From JAABVD01 sp965204545 (lineage in GTDB: Bacteria; Verrucomicrobiota; Verrucomicrobiia; Opitutales; UBA2995), in contig CBDBFA010000003.1 of the NCBI GenBank assembly GCA_965204545.1, positions 3,567,503 to 3,631,502 of the forward strand: a DNA stretch of 64,000 nucleotides, given 5' to 3'. The notes beneath the pieces were generated by a model. The model was not told the DNA's origin and ran no database searches. It worked only from the letters and a program-made list of their open reading frames with translations. A program made the translations under genes and the position numbers. Below are positions 61,888 to 64,000 of this stretch, one piece after another. Each line of letters opens with the position of its first letter. The first letter of the stretch is position 1.

Positions 61888-62289
61888 AAATCCCAGTTGC
61901 CGCCCCAGAGGGTGGAGGGGGCGAACTCGATGCTGTTACCGGCGGGATCGCGGACGTAGACCGATTTACCCCCTTCGCTCCATTTCACCACCTCGTCGAT
62001 GGGAATACCCTTGCTGAGGAAGTATTTCCGCCAGGCCTCGATTTTGTCGTCGCTGGCCGCAAATGCGATATGGCCCTGGCCCTTGGCCCCGTGAGAGGGC
62101 ACGGGGCGGCCATCCTCCGCGCTCAATTTCGGATCGAAAATCAACAGGGCGCTGCTCTCCAGGCGGTAAACCAAAAAAATATTCGGATTCGCGGTAGAGG
62201 GATAACCCCAATACATCGCTGTAAAAATTTTTGGCCGCATTCAAGTCCTCGGCATAGAGCACGGTTTCGAATATGCGATCTGCTTTCAT
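61884..62289 (-). CDS. VOC/glyoxalase-fold protein, with an apparent frameshift
   Basis: Vicinal-oxygen-chelate metalloprotein or resistance-type binding protein of about 134 residues. It opens 'IFETVLYAEDLNAAKNFYSD' and, after the frame is mended by removing one base of the A7 run at 62173-62179, continues 'FLVYRLESSALLIFDPKLSA', 'GQGHIAFAASDDKIEAWR' and 'VYVRDPAGNSIEFAPSTLWG'. His in 'GHIAFA' and Glu in 'SIEFA' are usual metal ligands; the first-strand ligand is not evident. Substrate unknown. It is convergent with the heptosyltransferase (4-bp overlap). Confidence 0.83.
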
Positions 62290-62692
62290 TTAACCGAATG
62301 ATAATCCTCCAGAAATAAACCACGGATTGCACGGATTGACACGGATAAAGGGCGCCGATGGCGCCAATTAGGAATTGGGGTGAGTAGCCAGAATAAACTG
62401 TAGGAGGGGGTTTATCCCCTGATTACGGTGAGGACGTTTTTTGGGATCGCGGCGTAAAGCCGCTCCTACAGTTGGGAAAAGTGTCTGGGCCGTACCCAGG
62501 GGGTCCGGTGTGGTGGGGGACAGGAATGTCCCCCCTCCGTTAATTCCTGTTCCGGCGAAGCCGGATCCCTTGGCGTCCTTGGCGATCTTTGCGAGAGGCC
62601 ATTTTCTGCTTTTCTCTGTGCTCTCTGTGGTTAGTTTTCCTTCGCGTTCTTGGCTTGCCCCGGGAATTGGCGATTCCAATAGTGGATCGGGT
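62290..62692. repeat. Repeat-dense gap with paired REP-like units
   Basis: Contains 'cacggattgcacggattgac' near 62322, 'ggcgccgatggcgccaatta' at 62351-62370, and two REP-like units in opposite orientation: 'tgtaggagggggtttatccc' at 62399-62418 and the unit at 62445-62472. Then 'gcgatctttgcgagaggcc' near 62582 and 'tctgtgctctctgtggttag' near 62615. No gene. Confidence 0.65.
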
Positions 62693-63267
62693 ATGGGGAA
62701 CAGGATCTACACGCGGGCGGGGGACAAGGGAAAGACGGGGCTGTTGAGTGGAGAGCGTGTGGACAAGGACGATATCCGGATCGAGTGCAACGGGCATATG
62801 GACGAGGTGGCCAGCACCATCGGTCTGCTGCGCACCAGGATTGTGGCCGATCACGACTGGCAAACACGGATTGCACCGCATTCAGGTAAGTTTTGATGAA
62901 TGCCATGTCCCACATTGCCATTTCCGGAAACGCGGCAAGGCAACCCACCGTTCCTCTCCCCACGGAAGAGGCCGCTTTCCTGGAAGGGTGGATGGACAAA
63001 ATCGAAGCGTCGTTGTCCTCACAATCCGAGTTCTTCCTGGTGCCGGGAGGTACCGAGGCGGCGGCCTTATGCCATGTCATACGCACGCAGGTACGCCGGG
63101 CGGAACGGCGCCTGCATACACTTAACCGGCAATCGCCGATGGACCCAAGCATTCTAAGGATGATGAACCGGCTGTCTGACCTTTTCTACACGTTGTCCCG
63201 GGAGGAACTGGAACGGAGAGGAGTGGATGAGGAAAGGTGGAGATTATTCAGAACTCGGGGCAAATGA
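62693..63267 (+). CDS. Cob(I)yrinic acid a,c-diamide adenosyltransferase (PduO type), with two apparent frameshifts
   Basis: Makes adenosylcobalamin from ATP and cob(I)alamin. It opens 'IYTRAGDKGKTGLLSGERVD' with the ATP-binding 'TRxGDxGxT' motif, then 'NGHMDEVASTIGLLRTRI' near 39. The frame breaks at G2 62868-62869 and T4 62891-62894; dropping one base from each restores 'TRLHRIQVSLMNAMSHIA' and the end 'FLVPGGTEAAALCHVIRTQV', 'RRAERRLHTLNR', with the conserved Arg cluster, giving 190 residues. It is followed by an overlapping lipoprotein gene. Confidence 0.88.
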
Positions 63268-64000
63268 CCATGGCCCCCATATCTACGACAGTCGCTGCTC
63301 GCAGGCGAGCCGCTTGGCTGGTCGCGGGCCTGCTGGCGTGTTTTGCCGGATGCTCGAAGAAAACCGAAGAACCTCTGGTCTTGAAAAAGGACGAGGTGGT
63401 CCGGTTTCCCGAGACGTTTCATCCCGAAATCCTTGGGATGGGCCAGTCCGAACGTCTGCGCTGGATGCCATGCCACCGCTCACAACGATTGGCTGGAAAA
63501 GTCACCATGCCATTGCCAACCGGCTCATCGACCCGCAAAAAGAACAGGAGGCCTTCTCCCATTCAGAGGTGACGGATGAGGGAGATGTGCAATACCGTTT
63601 GAGCGAGGGGGAGGGGGCATTTGCCATCGTGGAGCAGAATGCGCCTTCCGCAATGCCCAAGGGTCACGATTCGCCCGTCATAGGAGTGATCGGAGAGACT
63701 CCCATCCGCCAGTATCTGGTGCCCACTGACAAGGGGAGATTTCAGACCCAGGCAATGACCTGGGATCCCGCGAAGAAGGAATGGTTCAACGTATTCGGGG
63801 ATGAGAACCGTCGCCCGACCGAGTGGGGCCACTGGACCCAGCAGGGCATGAACTGGAACGCCAATTGCGCCTGGTGCCACATGACGGATTTCCGGAAAAA
63901 CTATGCCATGTCGGAGGACACCTATCACAGTACCTGGCTGGCCCAAAGCGTGACCTGCGTGCAGTGCCATGCCGGCATGGAGGAGCACGTGGAGTCAGCC
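63264..64000 (+). CDS. Multiheme c-type cytochrome lipoprotein, cut by the window end, with two apparent frameshifts
   Basis: Exported electron-transfer protein, 5' part only. The ATG at 63264 overlaps the previous stop (ATGA). The signal ends in the lipobox 'LLACFAGC'. Three CxxCH heme sites are visible: CAGCH at 63457-63471, CAWCH at 63866-63880 and CVQCH at 63955-63969. Surplus bases at C2 63448-63449 and A4 63497-63500 break the frame; dropping them restores 'GQSNVCAGCHATAHNDWLES' and 'SHHAIANRLID'. 'MNWNANCAWCHMTDFRKNY' and 'TWLAQSVTCVQCHAG' match multiheme cytochromes of PVC bacteria that often end in TPR repeats, beyond this window. Confidence 0.82.

Overview
The window looks like a chromosomal segment of a Gram-negative member of the Verrucomicrobiota, most likely an Opitutae-type bacterium from a metagenome or long-read assembly. 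The evidence is a PVC-type CxxCH heme protein beside a sulfatase, secreted proteins with the 'LEPFV' N-terminus common in Opitutae, an McsA-McsB-ClpC locus, a TonB receptor, Kdo-kinase and heptosyltransferase genes, and intergenic DNA crowded with short interspersed repeats. The taxon is an inference from gene families; no rRNA or tRNA gene was found.

Layout. 0-14 kb is mostly housekeeping: an M20 amidohydrolase, icd, pckG, a metK-ahcY operon behind a strong palindromic operator, ilvE, then mcsA-mcsB-clpC and ndk. 14-25 kb is secreted catabolism: a heme/HEAT-repeat dehydrogenase-like protein, a sulfatase, an unknown exported protein, an epoxide-hydrolase-like enzyme and two glycosidase-like paralogues. 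25-29 kb carries a DUF2442/DUF4160 pair, a Xer recombinase, a lipoprotein, an HNH protein and palindromic elements.

29.1-36.4 kb is the most striking part: a tightly coupled operon with an SO_0444/ArsP_1-type metal permease that has a long His-rich loop and is fused to an HflK-like SPFH domain. It is followed by an HflC-like protein, a third SPFH protein, a branched-chain-amino-acid-type binding protein without an ABC transporter, a small membrane protein, and then a ZIP metal transporter. I infer a membrane-microdomain-linked metal (Zn/Cu) homeostasis or quality-control system. I know of no described system with this composition, but could not search.

36.9-40.6 kb holds SDR and FAH enzymes and two adjacent toxin-antitoxin modules. 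40.7-47.2 kb has a TonB receptor, an aldo/keto reductase and a two-subunit molybdenum hydroxylase. 47.5-52.3 kb has a copper P-type ATPase, a VapBC-like module with a probably leaderless antitoxin mRNA, an exported RraA-like protein and RlpA. 52.6-64 kb has leuS, an HtrA protease with a pseudoprotease partner, riboflavin synthase, a UDG-superfamily protein, LPS-core genes, a VOC protein, a cobalamin adenosyltransferase and the start of a multiheme cytochrome.

Two features cut across the window. At least five interspersed repeat families fill the gaps, including a roughly 180-200 bp element with 17-bp terminal inverted repeats and a family of 'GGGGTCA' palindromes. Seven genes are interrupted by single surplus bases, nearly all in short homopolymers, and ten of the twelve events lie after 59.6 kb; these are more likely assembly errors than real mutations.
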